Source: Sistotremastrum niveocremeum HHB9708 (lineage: Eukaryota; Basidiomycota; Agaricomycetes; Sistotremastrales; Sistotremastraceae). From it: a stretch of 64,000 bases of DNA. The notes below the pieces were generated by a model. The model was given only the letters and a program-made list of their open reading frames with translations, did not search any database and was not told where the DNA came from. The translations under genes were made by a program, and so were the position numbers. The stretch is taken from positions 110,727 through 174,726 of the forward strand of contig KV419442.1 of NCBI GenBank assembly GCA_001630475.1. The letters run 5' to 3'. This document shows positions 1 to 11,550 of the stretch, in pieces. The first letter of the stretch is position 1. Every line of letters starts with the position of its first letter.

Positions 1-1399
1 GGTGGAGATGCGATGTATGGACGTGCGTCTTAAGCGCCTTATTCTACGGAAATCAATTAAGAGGCAGGCGAAGACTTAAGAAAGGAGGAACGCACAGATT
101 TGAAAGCCTTATCGCATCCATCTTCAGCACACACCCAGTCTCTTCCAACATCTCCTCCTCTACGCCTCTTCGCGTATCTTTCCTCATCCCCATTCACTCC
201 ATCAGCTTCGTCGTCAGCGTCGGCTTTTAGCTGATCTTCGATTTCGCGGTCTTCGTGTACTTTGAGATGTCCGCGCAGACCCTTTTGAGAAGCGAATGTA
301 CGACCGTTACATGAAGGATAGGGACAAGCTGGTGGATGCTCCGACTTCATGTGGGCTTGGAGGGCGGTCCATGTTGCGAAGTATAAAGGAGCAGCGGAAG
401 TCGAAGCACATTCAGAATGTGAACAACTGTATCTACGCTCTGCGAAAGGCGATCATGAATATCTGAGAGTAAAGCAGTGAGACGCGCGTACCGTCGTGGA
501 CTCTGGAATGAACCCGGAGTTTCTGGTTGGTGGCGAAAGACTTTGTACATCCTTCGTGCTCGCAGATGAAAGGTTTCGTGCCTTGCGGTCGGTGCACTTC
601 GGCGATGTGGGATCGTAGTTGATAATTTTTCGAGAACGCTTCATCACAGCCGTTCTCAGTGCACTGAGGGACGCATAAGTGATTCGAGGAGAGGGGGAGA
701 AAGTATATGGATGGATAGCTGACCTCAAATATTCGAGCCCCTCGGTGCAGCTGCCCATGTGCCTTCAAATGCTGCGTCGTCCAAAATCTCTTCTGACAGC
801 CCTCCTCCTCACAAGCGAACGGGCGCTCTGACTCTGGAAGATGAGTGCGGACGTGCGCTTTCAGATGCGATTCTCGAAAATAGGAGCTTGGACATTCCGA
901 GCAAGAAAACGGACGCTAGTAGGTTAAAAGAAAAATTTCGTTAGCTTGAAGGAGAAGAATTTGGTGGCATGCGATCATTCACCTCTCCGGAATGTGTCCT
1001 TTCATGCTCTTCCAGTCTCGAAGGCTTCGAATAACGTTTATTACAGCCAGCGTGAGTACACTGATAGGGCTTTTTGGACGTCGGGCCTGTGGCAGGTACT
1101 GCGGTCCCATTTACAAACATCACTCCTGCAAACAGCTTTGAGGTGGGCTCTAGCTTATCACTAGAGCTTGGTTTTGATGGGCCAGCCTCCGCATTGATAT
1201 ATTCTCCAGAAACTCTCGATGGGTCTCGAGGGTGCTGTTCGTCGTTTTCGCCCTCCGTGGGACTGTAGTGAAACCCTTCGTCGGACGTGGTGTGGGACTG
1301 GGTTGTATCGCCTCCAGAAAGGCGCAAAACGAGAGCGTCATTATTCCTCTTACGTTTCCGAAGCGAAAGGGATGTCGAGGTCCGGAGAGTGCTCGACAT
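1..1399 (-). CDS. TFIIIA-like C2H2 zinc-finger protein, C-terminus beyond the window
   Basis: Likely transcription factor IIIA, the 5S rRNA gene-specific initiation factor that binds the internal control region and recruits TFIIIC. Five exons splice cleanly: 983-1399, 724-915, 492-663, 96-439 and 1-43 (continuing left). After about 110 residues of Ser-rich leader come eight successive C2H2 fingers, e.g. YQCTHAGCNKRYSKPSRL, FSCSECPSSYFRESHL, FACEEEGCQKRFWTTQHL, FICEHEGCTKSFATNQKL and WVCAEDGCDKAFKS/NKALKTH. The fingers have short TGEKP-like or variable linkers, and there is a longer charged insert between fingers 7 and 8. TFIIIA has nine fingers, so one more is expected past the edge. The start at 1399 is the first ATG of the open frame. 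An ordinary multi-finger activator remains possible, but the number and irregular spacing of the fingers fit TFIIIA. Confidence 0.82.
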
Positions 1400-3099
1400 C
1401 GTCGGCCAGACAAGGCTGACAGGGCGGGAGGCGGGATTTTCGGAACTTGCCGCTGCTTATGATTCTCAGTTCTTCGGCCGCTGCTATCTCGAACCCTGCG
1501 ACCCGCATAAACACCAGTACCCTCGAACGATCTAATTGACTGGGTTGAAGAGAATCTATTTTGGGGAGAAAAAGTCATAGAAGCTCAAGCTAAATATACG
1601 GGTACAGATGCTCATTTGGTTTCTCAGACTGTAATCCATGTGATCATCATATGAACATGCTGCATCGTTGATTAAGGATCTGCTGATAAAAATCCGGAGC
1701 ACGACACTGGTAGTTACGCGAGTCGTTGCGAGTCATTGCTTGGAGGATAAACGATCGCTTAACAAGAACGCCGGACAGTCAGAGGGAATGATTATCGGGT
1801 AGACTTGAGAAAGGTATAGAAAGATATCATCATTGCCATTAGAAGCCAGCAAATTGTTCAGAGGGTTCGCACTTGGAAATATCGCCGAATTTGAGGTTGA
1901 ATATACGGTCGCCAGACAACGCGAGGCACAAAAGTAGAGTTCATTGAGAAGTCAAAGTTCATAGGAAAATCGCCCTCAGCCTCCAGAAGTACCAAATCAC
2001 AAGTCGGAGTCTCAGAGCTGTAACTTCATGGAAATCGAGGTCGAAACAGGCCGCAGCTTATTCAACGCAATGGGTAATCTTGTCCTGGGAAGCAGCTGAC
2101 TGCTTAAACCGATAGACTCCGGAATGAGAAGGGCGAGTATGCGGCGAATACTATTAGAGCCAGAGATCCCGATTCACATCATATTGCAAGGAGTGCAGGG
2201 CTCTGCAGTGCTCTGGGACAAGGTTGTGTGACGACTAGCCATGACCCTTCGATGGAACACATAGGTAAATTACGGCTGTGGAAGTATCAGGCATAAATAA
2301 TGACGACTGGACGGTCAAGCTTTGGTACGCACTTGTGAACATTTGGATCGGATTGGATCAGAGCGTCTTCAAAGTGGAAGCAATGCGCGAAATAGGAGGA
2401 TAAAATGGGACGATGTCGACGCCAACGCGAGAACTGATCCGCGTCAACATTGGCAAGATAGGCACCCAAGCTGATCGAGGATCATCGGTCTGAGTGTCTC
2501 CTATATGAAAGTAAGGAAGGAGATGGGGCTTGAAGAATCATTAGCAGGGACATGAGTTCGAGAATAGCAACAGTGCTCACGGTCGATCGGATTCCGCTGC
2601 GAAAACTTTCATGAGGCTACAACACGTACGCCGTTCAATTCCTCACACCCGGGCTCCATCCCTAGCCTTATCCGTCTGCTCTCAGTAAAGGGAAAGGGTG
2701 CTGAACATCAAGATCGTATGACGTATCGGCTTTGCTGGGCTAAAGCAGCTGCTTAGCGGCCCAGTAGCAGTCGTCATCCGAGTGAATTTTGCTAGGCGAG
2801 GTAAAGGGATGGCATGGCAAATCTTGATGCAAGACATTCAGGACCACAAGAAGGCGGAAAGTAAGGCCTGGAGGTAACCACAGACACCATTCGAAGGTTT
2901 GATGATGCTCGGAGTCTGGAAAAGGCTCAGCTGAGCTCGAGCTTGCCGCGTCACCTCGTTCCACTTTCAAACTTGGCATTCCATTTCGGGGAGGCCAAGT
3001 TTCGAAATCAATAGCGCTGGATAATGAGCCGCTATAGCTTAAACTGAATATCCCCTACCCAGGCTGGTTTGGCCCGAGAAGCCGTTCAAGCCTCCGAGT
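1400..3099. other. intergenic, no gene recognised
   Basis: Only short open frames on both strands (the longest about 80 codons, near 2740-2979 on the minus strand), with no recognisable domain and no convincing chain of splice sites. The part next to 1400 must hold the promoter of the zinc-finger gene. Confidence 0.5.
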
Positions 3100-4449
3100 T
3101 GTCGACGTGGAGTTTGGAAAACAAGCTCGAAGCAGCGACACTAACGCTCAGGCTGTCCTTCAAATCTATGATACCGAGGGCTTGAAATCAGTCATATTTG
3201 ATCTCATCTTTACCTGGTGGTCTCCCACAAATCTCGAAAGAGATCAATGTCAAGGTCGATGTGCAGCACCTTCCCAGGGGAGCCAGACTCTCCTGGTGTA
3301 TTCCTTTGTGAATTTCCGTGTTCTCTATTGGTGAGTGTCATCCATTCCATCCCTAATCCAAATCTGTTTTTCAAGTCTGACTTATCGTTCAAGCTGATGT
3401 CCCTCGATTGCTTGACTGCTTCCCAACGAGTCAGCGGCCCCATGCCCTCAAAACAAGGATTTCCCAACATCAAATCCAACCCGGGCCGTCATATTGTGCT
3501 TTATGGGCCAGAGTTAACTCTTGAAACGTACGCCATAATTTTCCAGGGACTAGGACAAGCGACATTCTTCCGCACCCAACCAATATCCTCGGAGGGAGTT
3601 CGACGGGTCCAGTGGTTGCCTTTGATAGCAAGGTGGATGTTCCGTGTCCAATGTTGTTCAAGAAGCAGGCGTTAGTATTATCTTCTCTTCCTCTCGTGTC
3701 AATCTGTTAAGAAAGCAGCGACAGTTTACAGAGATGACTGTCTTCGCAGGGAAGAAGAAGACGGTTTCGGGTCATCCTGGCTGTACGACGAAATTGTTCA
3801 GCGTGCCGCCTATTGATTAAGGCCCAACTTTCAATATGTTTCGAAAACAGAAGAACATTGATGCGGAACACGCAGAAAGGGAGGTTAGTCAAGGAAAATA
3901 TTCTCCTTTTTAGGCCTTAGCGTCCATCTATTGGGATGCTCGCAGTCAGTCTTGCGATACAGATTCTGTGACGTTCTCAGGAGACGTTCACCTTGGTGGC
4001 AATAGACTGTTTTCTGTGGCGGATCGGAGACGTGTTGGTGACTTCGAGCTCCGCACCCAAATCTTGATTTTGGCATTCTACCCCGAACATCAACTCGCCG
4101 CCGTGGATGGCCACAGCGAAGATTCTTGTTCGCGTTTCCAGATCATTTCGAGCAGCTCCGCACAGAGCTGCTCGGAAACACTAATTTGGCGTCTGCACAT
4201 GTTCTCTCGATTCCATTCTTTCAACGCGTTTCAACATCGACACCTGGTTCAACCCCGACATCCACCCACAAAATCAAAGGCTTATACGCAGTAGGCCCGC
4301 TATCCTCTGCTATCAAACCCATCTCGAGACCGAATCACGTTCTCATAGCCCACTCTGATCATCGTCCGTCCGTGCCACCATTCATCCTCGCTCCCTTGCA
4401 CTTTCATGATGCGGCGTCATCACCGGTTTATTCGGAAAATCAGGGATAG
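3100..4449 (+). pseudogene. decayed multi-exon gene, family not recognised
   Basis: Several plausible introns with consensus donors and acceptors (gtgagt near 3331, gttaac near 3513, gttagt near 3671 and 3882) link short exons on the plus strand, which suggests this was once a gene. One chain reads ILPHPTNILGGSSTGPVVAF, then KVDVPCPMLFKKQ, VFAGKKKTVSGHPGCTTKLF, one in-frame TAA near 3821, then TFNMFRKQKNIDAEHAERE and VTFSGDVHLGG. A last open stretch of about 107 codons ends at 4449. No start codon or continuous frame could be built for the 5' part. I do not recognise the family; an arrestin-like or Hsp70-like fold crossed my mind but is not supported. Confidence covers only the statement that decayed coding sequence lies here. 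Confidence 0.35.
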
Positions 4450-4975
4450 GCCACGACGTCGGTCTCTCAGGGCCTTCGAGTCTGTGCTCCTGAGATTTTA
4501 GACGAGAAGAAGGGTGCTGCAACGGAGGTGGGGGAGGCGGGGGATATGTAGCCGGCACTGCTCGTCCCTCGTACCTTCCTGGAGTTTGACCCTTCCGCAA
4601 TTGGATTTCCCGATACGTATATGGTACTTTGGCAATGATCACTGTCTTTATCGACGGCGAGCACCGTTGGGTTCCTGATATCATTGGACCGATCCATTCA
4701 TATGGTCGTCAAGGAAAGACCACTTCTACAAGTCTTGCAGCTTCGGTACAAGGAGTACACTTTTCCCGATACTCAATATATAGCATGTAGAATATTCGTT
4801 GCGATATACATAATATAGCATTCAACCTCTGAATGAATGTCAGGCCGTCTAGTCGGAATTAATCCATCTCCGCCGTTCAAGTGTGTACCACCTGTTCGTT
4901 TTCGCTAAGCGTGTTCACGTGTTCCCGCCATTCGCTCTTTTCCCCCACTCACTCATCTCACCCCCCGCAACGCCA
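4450..4975. other. intergenic, 5' region of GFD copy A
   Basis: No gene seen. A pyrimidine-rich stretch about 30 bp upstream of 4976 (runs of C and CT) resembles the promoter or transcription-start region usual in basidiomycete genes. Confidence 0.35.
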
Positions 4976-7400
4976 TGAATTTCCTCGACGAAAGTGAAGA
5001 CGATCCTTCCAGAAAATGAAGAGCTGCTGATACCTCGTCATCTAGTCCATCTACACAATCAAGGAGACCCTTTGCTCAACGGATACCCCAATTTTGTCAA
5101 AGAAGGGATGAGTTGGCAGGACTCGCAGCTGATCGGGCTGAATCCCCTAATAAATTCAATCGAATTAATGCCTGTTCTGATCGTGAGTTTCTTGTTGCTA
5201 TCGGAACTGAAGCCGTCCTAAGCTCGATGGAAACCGACAGGCCTCAGCAACTGATGCGAATCCTATGTCATTATCTCCGGAAAGGACGTCGCAAAGCTAT
5301 CCTGTGGGCGATAACACCATCAGCATATCCGTACCCTATGCTGATCAGCGGGATGTCCCAATGATACAGCCTCAGATATTGGATACGCCAACGTTGTTCA
5401 CCGATCCAATGGCGGGACCTTCTCAATCCAACTTTGCCTACGCTCAGATTTCTACCACATATAACCTTAACAATTCTCTGCCAAAGCAACATGAGGCAGA
5501 GGCAGAAGAGAGCAACAATATCCTGCGAAAGCAACACGTAGCAGAGATAGACGAATTGAACGGTAAGCCTACTTATTCGTTCCCGTTTGGATGACTCGCT
5601 GATTGAAACTTCTTTTCTGAGGAGCTCTTTCCAACCACCTTAACGCGAATGCCAATGTGACCATGGAGGATCTCTACGAGGTATGTCCATCGGTGGTGAC
5701 CGATAATGAACGAACTGTCAATTGCGAGCGACTGACAATATTAATGTTGATCGTCAGATGTCCCGGTCGAACGGGCTGCATGGACAACTCTCGTCGGCAC
5801 GAAGTCCTGTGATGGCAGGACCAGCAGCTTCTTTATCACTGGCAACCGACATTGACATGGGAGGAAGGAGAGAATCAGGCGGTGGGCTGATGGCTGCGCC
5901 GATGCATTATAGCCCTGTTGTGAATGCAGATAACACGCGGCATCTCGCACCTGCATGGGGTACCGAGACTCTTCCGGACCAAACACCCGGTGCCGGTCCG
6001 AGCTCCTGCGATTTAAATACCGCAATTGTTCGTGCATTGTTTTCTGCGATTGATTGCCCAGAATATTAACTGCTTTTTTGCAGGACCTCCCTCGATTCGG
6101 AAGTGAAGTGATCGTTCCGAATGCCGACAAAGCATCCGGCTTCCCTCCGACGTCCCCGGAAAATTCGTCGAGACTCGCACCGCAGAGCAATGCTCTCGAA
6201 TCCAACAACGTTCCGGTTCTACCTGGTCAATTCAACTCTGTTTTTATATGCAGCGTATTTGGTTCACAGGAGAACTCGGCTGTTGATCCTCTACTCGATC
6301 TCTGGGCAACACGGGCGACTGAGCTGAAAGTCTCGCAGACCGTACTCCAGATCGTCATCCGCAGATTCCTGGGTGAAACCTATCTCCCCGAACTACAGGG
6401 TTTCGACTACTTGATCTCCTCCGAGCGAAAGAAATCACTCCTAATCGGCTGTAATTTATATCTTCCGCCCGATGATGGAACCCCAACTCGAGATCTGACA
6501 GATAGCGAAAAAGCTTTGTGTTTTGCTGCCCTAGGCGTTCTCAGTTTAAGCGCAGAGAGTCTAGGTAATGTATGTATCCCAATTCTGCTCCTATACGTCA
6601 CCAGACTGAGCGTTCTCTGTCAGGTCGGATATCACGCGCCGCTGATACAAGAATGCTTCAAATATTTGAACCCTGCTGCTGAACAATATAACAACGGGCA
6701 GATCGAAGATCGTATCCTTCCCCTCGCGATGTCAGAATATTTCTTTCCCTATCAGAACTTGATACTGACGACTTCACAGTGTTATTCTAGCGACGGCGCA
6801 CTTCAAATTGAAGGCAATGCAGGGGGACAACGACCAGACGCTTTATGCGACTATAGTTCTCCTCCAGCTCGTTCGAAATACAGAATACGTCGAGATGGAT
6901 TATCAAGACGTATCTGATATTGAGAACGTTCTTCATGTAAGCAAGCTCTTCTCTTGCCACTGGAGCGCAAAATTTCAACGAGAGTATCTAGCTGCCGCTA
7001 ATGGTCAACGATTCGACACTCATTCTCGATATGAGTCTCGGGCGCAAACAAAAATTGATGCCAAAGGGCGATTATGCAAGATTATTGCGACGTCATCGCC
7101 GTGAATTGGCAAAGGAATTGAAGTCTATCCCGATGATCAGCAAAGCCGGCAAAGGCGAAGACAAACAGACCCGGATCTTGTTCCTGGCGAGACTGGTTCA
7201 AGCCTGTATTCACCATGCATACGTGAGTATATCATTGTTATCCCCTAAGATATTGAACAACTCACCCGACATATCAGTGGGATGCACTTGACGCGCAAGA
7301 CCCCGGTGCAGATGAAAGATTCAGTGACAGAATGAGCAGACTCTATGATCTATTACGCTCGTCACAATGTGGAGTTCATCTATCACCTTGGTTATTCTGA
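4976..7400 (+). CDS. GFD-family protein, copy A (unknown function)
   Basis: Function unknown; member of the multi-copy family seen six times in this window. Residues near the middle (KQHEAEAEESNNILRKQH) look like a short coiled coil. They are followed by a low-complexity segment and then the family's all-helical C-terminal region: VSQTVLQIVIRRFLGE, LPELQGFDYLI, and ILFLARLVQACIHHAY, then an intron and WDALDAQD. Supported exon joins include an intron of about 70 nt from 5562, one at 5681-5757, one near 6034-6083 and one ending near 7277. The stop is at 7398-7400. The family relation rests on the GFD motif, on the QxxxHxxxW block and on an intron placed exactly before that Trp in all copies. 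The 5' end is not solved: the ATG at 4976 meets a stop after 14 codons, and the open frame that follows is in another phase, so either a very short intron or damage lies there. Confidence 0.6.
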
Positions 7401-8779
7401 TAGGACTATCTCGAAGATGTTGATTTCGTGTCCAGAGTGAAAATTTGTCTTGATCGAGAGCCCTAGCTGAGTCCATGTTGTTTCTAAGATCCAAAAGTGC
7501 CCCGCACCAGTACTTCGACGAAAGGACTTACCGGGAATAAAAGGAAGAACGACATCAGGATATACCCCTCGGGCTAGATAGGAGCTCCATGCATGCAGTC
7601 GGACCCAGAAGAGATATATATCACAATCAAATACTGTTAGTTCCACGAATCAGCTTGTGAATAATGGGGGTATTTCCTGGTTTAAGATCAGCGGAACCCA
7701 GTCGCGAGCCCAGGAACGTACCATGTTCGTGTCTCGGCACTGTATCCTTGAGTTACAAGGTTTTCACTCGATCAAATATCTGCAACGATAACTTCGAGAT
7801 CAGCTTCCAAGCTGCGTGTTTACTGGTAACACAACTTACGACCGATTGAGTGACTTTTAATGCCCGTGCGAGTGGGTACTCCTTAAGCACACATATGTGT
7901 GCCGAGCTCTGACAACTCAGTTCGAATGGCTTATTTTGATTGAAATTAGAGAGAGTACGTACCGAACAAAATTGCGTCGTCGTTGATTGATTTCATGAGA
8001 TGCATGGTGCACGACTCGGGCCTCGAGGCTCAAAGCCACCACTGTATTTCACTGCTCGGGACCGCTTGCTTCATGATTCGGCGCCGCATCACTTAGTCTT
8101 CCTATGTCAGACACTCACATTAAAGCAATATGCCTACATGGAACGAACGTTAATTTCGTCGTCAAATAACTAAATAACGAAGCGCCTTTGACGTGCCTTC
8201 TTACCCCTGAAAGCTTGTCCTACTCACCAGCGTCAAAATCTGAAAAAAATGGTCATCTAATCAAGAGAGGATATCTCTTCAGGAGAACAGAGAGAGACAA
8301 CGATTCTTCCCCCAATGGCTCGAAGTCAAGAAAGCAACGGACTTCCGAACTTCCGACCCAACACGAGGCAAGCTGAGATGTCATCTCTTTTACGCAACGC
8401 ACCCACGCTCGTCGACGTCGATATGCCCATCTGCAAAACAGAACCTGAGAGCCAACTCCCATACGAAGCCTAAATTGCCTCTTCTCAGATCACAAGACAG
8501 GCACTCAGGCACCCTTTTTTCATATCGGCTGGTGACATCCTGCTCATGCTTTGCGGAAGCTGACGCCATTCTTCTACTCGGTTCCACAATCGATAATCAT
8601 ATTGTTATCTTGGAGAACCTCTAGGCCTGGTGTGAATGCGAATGGGAACTCTGCTTGATAGTTAACCCTGGGGAGTCCTTAAAGCCTTCGAAATTTGGAA
8701 AAGTCGCGGATCTGTCCTGATCTCTTGAACCCACCTTTGACGATCATCTGAGTCCTAGTTTCCGAGTCTTAACGCTACC
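7401..8779. other. intergenic, no gene recognised
   Basis: Short open frames only (an 84-codon minus-strand frame at 7392-7646 overlaps the end of copy A). No domain, repeat or RNA gene seen. Confidence 0.4.
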
Positions 8780-9705
8780 ATGCCTGAACAGATCACACTC
8801 TACACTTCCGAAGTGAGCTCGTTCCGTAGATCTCATGTGTGCGTCCCTGGTTGACCTTGAGCTGCGGCAGACATGTCCCTGGGCCCAAAAGACTCGTATC
8901 GCACTGGCCGAAGCGAAACCATTCGGTGCCAAATGGACAGAATTTGAGGTTGATCTGAAGAATAAGCCAGACTTCTACGCTAAGACCGTACGTCTTCCTC
9001 ACACTCCTCATTGATCGTCCCTAATATCGTCTTTCTCGGTCAACAGGTAAATCCTGCATCGAAAGTTCCCGCAATAACCTATGGTGGACCCGCTGTTCCG
9101 CCAGACCAACCATCACCCGAATCCATCAAAATCGCCGAATCAGCTGTGCTCGTCGAATTTATCGCCGATCTCTTCCCTCAGTCCAATCTCCTACCTCAAG
9201 ATCCCGTCTTGCGTGCCAAGATCCGCTTCTTTATCGACGTTGCAACTACCAAATTCGTTCCGGGCTGGTTCCAATTCACTTTCAAAGGCGCCTCGCCAGA
9301 CGCTCTGTACGCCGCCGCCGAACAGGTCCAGGAATTGTTGGATCCTGAAGGACCGTGGTTCGCTGGGGAGCAATTTACGATTGCTGATGTCAGCATCGCG
9401 CCCTTTATCGAGAGGCTCTGCGTCAATCTCCAGAACGACGTCGTTGCCAACCCTGGAGAGGGTTCGAAGGTGTTCAAGGAGCTGAGCGAGGCCCCCAGGT
9501 TTGCCAGATTCGCGAAATATGCAAGGGCAATTCTTGGACGGCCCAGCGTGTCCGGCACGACTCCTCATGTAAGCTCGATCATATTCATTAAGATTAGATC
9601 GACCTTTATATTAACGTTCGTTATGCTATTCAGGAGAAACTAATCGAAGGATCGAGAGTCAGAATCGCTACCTTCAAACAACAGGCCGTCGCTGCTGCTG
9701 CCTAG
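8780..9705 (+). CDS. glutathione S-transferase, omega-like CPW type
   Basis: Cytosolic glutathione transferase, predicted to conjugate glutathione to or deglutathionylate small electrophiles during detoxification. Four exons (8780-8812, 8871-8987, 9047-9568, 9634-9705) give 247 residues, the normal GST length. The N-terminal thioredoxin fold opens with QITLYTSE/TCPWAQKTRIAL; the intron falls inside the active-site loop, and Cys of CPW is the expected catalytic residue as in omega, GTO and lambda classes. The cis-Pro motif follows (NPASKVPAI), then the glutathione-binding ESAVLVEFIADLFP. The C-terminal helical domain carries GPWFAGEQFTIADVSIAPF, the typical N-capping FxxADxxxAPF region. The class assignment (omega/GTO rather than Ure2-like) rests on CPW. 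It lies head-to-tail with the PB1 gene 270 bp downstream. Confidence 0.9.
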
Positions 9706-9974
9706 TCGAGTTGGTTGCCGAATCTTCGATTGTTGTACCATGCATTTTCGACGATGTAGCTGTGTAGTACTATGGAAAATAATATACCCTGCAGTTCGAA
9801 TCCATTCGGCCGAACTTTGAACGGACGCTGGTCTCCAAGGAGACCGTAGAAATCGCGCCGCTGACAAAGCCAATATAGCGTCGACACGTACGAGTCTCGA
9901 GCGCCTATACAAGGAGGGTCGTCCGAGTCACTGCCCCAGCCCGCAGCACCGCAGCCTCTCTCCCCACAGCGGCC

Positions 9975-11223
9975 ATGGACAACATCCAGATGTCTATAAT
10001 CCAGCAGAGAGTGTCATCGGCCTCTCCTCTCGTCGTGAAATGTACATTTCATAGATCCAGCAAACGGATTACATTCGCTTCGTCAAGGATATCGTACGGG
10101 CTTTTGAAAGATAAGGTACGCGTAAATTAACTGCGCTGGAATGAAGACAGCATGGCGCAGTACCTTGGCATATGGTACGGATGCTAATTGGAATGTTCCT
10201 TGCTTTGCAGATCGAGCAAAGCTTTGCGTTATCTGCGGTGCGATACGTCGTCAAGTACAAGGACGATGAAGGCGAGATCATGGACATCGTCTCCGACGAT
10301 GATCTCTACGAAGCCATCGAATATTTCAGCGAAGGGTCCGACGTATCGTCTAATGTCTCATCTGTCGAATCGTTCTCCAGCTCATCTGGATCATCCGAGG
10401 GACGCGTCCTGATGAGAGTGTTCATCGAGATGGAGTACGACGGTCCCAGCCTCTCGGAGACTATGTCGTTGCGCAGCACAAGAGACTCGATGAGATTTGG
10501 CAGCCAAGCCTCCCTTCCTTACTTTGCTAAAAGCGAAACTGAAGCCGCATCGTTCATGGGTCAGTCTCACCTTGCCGTTGCCCCTATCTTGTTTATTCAC
10601 GCGAAAATTTTTCAGAGGCCGGCCCATCGACTAGAAAGGTTCTAGAATCCTCTCTTTTCAACACTAATACCCTCAGTATCATCGTACGTCCTTATCAACT
10701 GCCCAGCTTTGCTTTCTTCCTGACAGTTGAACAGTTGGGTCTCGTTGCCGGCATCCAAGCGCCCATCCTCTACGCTACTTTCAATTTCGAACACGTTCAT
10801 TCTTTCACAACTCGTCTCAGTCACACTCTCTTTACCTCATCTCTCATCTTTCACATCTTCGGCGCAATCCTCGCTCTAGTCGCTCTTCGCGCACCCGCTG
10901 ACCGTCTCCAATTACCGACGCATACCCACTGCTACGACTTACCTTGGTATCGTCGCCTCTCACACACCATCCTCCGGCGATGCGCCTCCTTCGCAACTCA
11001 CTCTCCCCAAATTTTCTCTATCGTGGGGACGGTCTGTCTATTGGCCGCACTGATGTGTATCCAATGGGGCCATCATCCTCTAAGCTTGCATATTGGTACC
11101 ACTCGTTCGATCCTCATGATCGTTACTTGGATCTTCTTCGGATGTCTCGGGTTCTTCTTGTGGGACACATCGAGACAGTCGACGCCGTTCTCGTCGAGAG
11201 ATCATCAGGCGGTCGGCGTGTAA
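9975..11223 (+). CDS. PB1-domain protein with C-terminal membrane segments
   Basis: Four exons (9975-10115, 10211-10559, 10616-10683, 10735-11223) encode 348 residues. Residues about 18-95 form a PB1 ubiquitin-like domain: LVVKCTFHRSSKRITFA with the basic-cluster Lys, then an acidic OPCA-type segment (YKDDEGEIMDIVSDDDLYEA). The domain is thus expected to make PB1-PB1 contacts with a partner. A Ser-rich linker follows. The C-terminal third holds about three hydrophobic helices (LIFHIFGAILALVAL, IFSIVGTVCLLAALMCI, ILMIVTWIFFGCLGFFLWD) and ends in a short hydrophilic tail. PB1 joined to membrane helices is not an arrangement I know from the family (p62, Cdc24, Scd2, NADPH oxidase regulators are soluble). 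The fourth exon was joined at the acceptor before 10735, which keeps phase 0 and the hydrophobic frame; an alternative acceptor nine bases upstream also keeps the frame. Confidence 0.75.
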
Positions 11224-11550
11224 AGACTTGATCGGACGCTCTCACACACACGCGATTTTTATATTCCTATCTCTTCATCTGTCTCTCTTTGTTATCTCTC
11301 TCGTTGCGTCTCGTCTTGTTCCTTTCATAATGTCTCTTTCTCGCTCGCTTTCTGTCCCGTTGTCTTCATACCTGCTTTCGGAAGTGCTTCGGACGGTACT
11401 GGAAAATAAATTCGATAATTATAGGGTTCCGCTCTGGCATATCCTTCTGCGTAACACCTGTTTATCTCAATACAAAACTACCAGACTCAAAACCAATATG
11501 ATAAGGAAGTACATGAGACCCCAAGAATTAATCTATGCCATAAATGCATA
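11224..11550. other. convergent intergenic spacer
   Basis: T- and C-rich sequence between the convergent PB1 and kinase genes; both 3' UTRs must lie here. No gene seen. Confidence 0.4.

Noticed and set aside
9081-9568. Long frames on both strands over the GST exon
   Set aside because: Shadows of the GST coding frame, a result of its codon bias.
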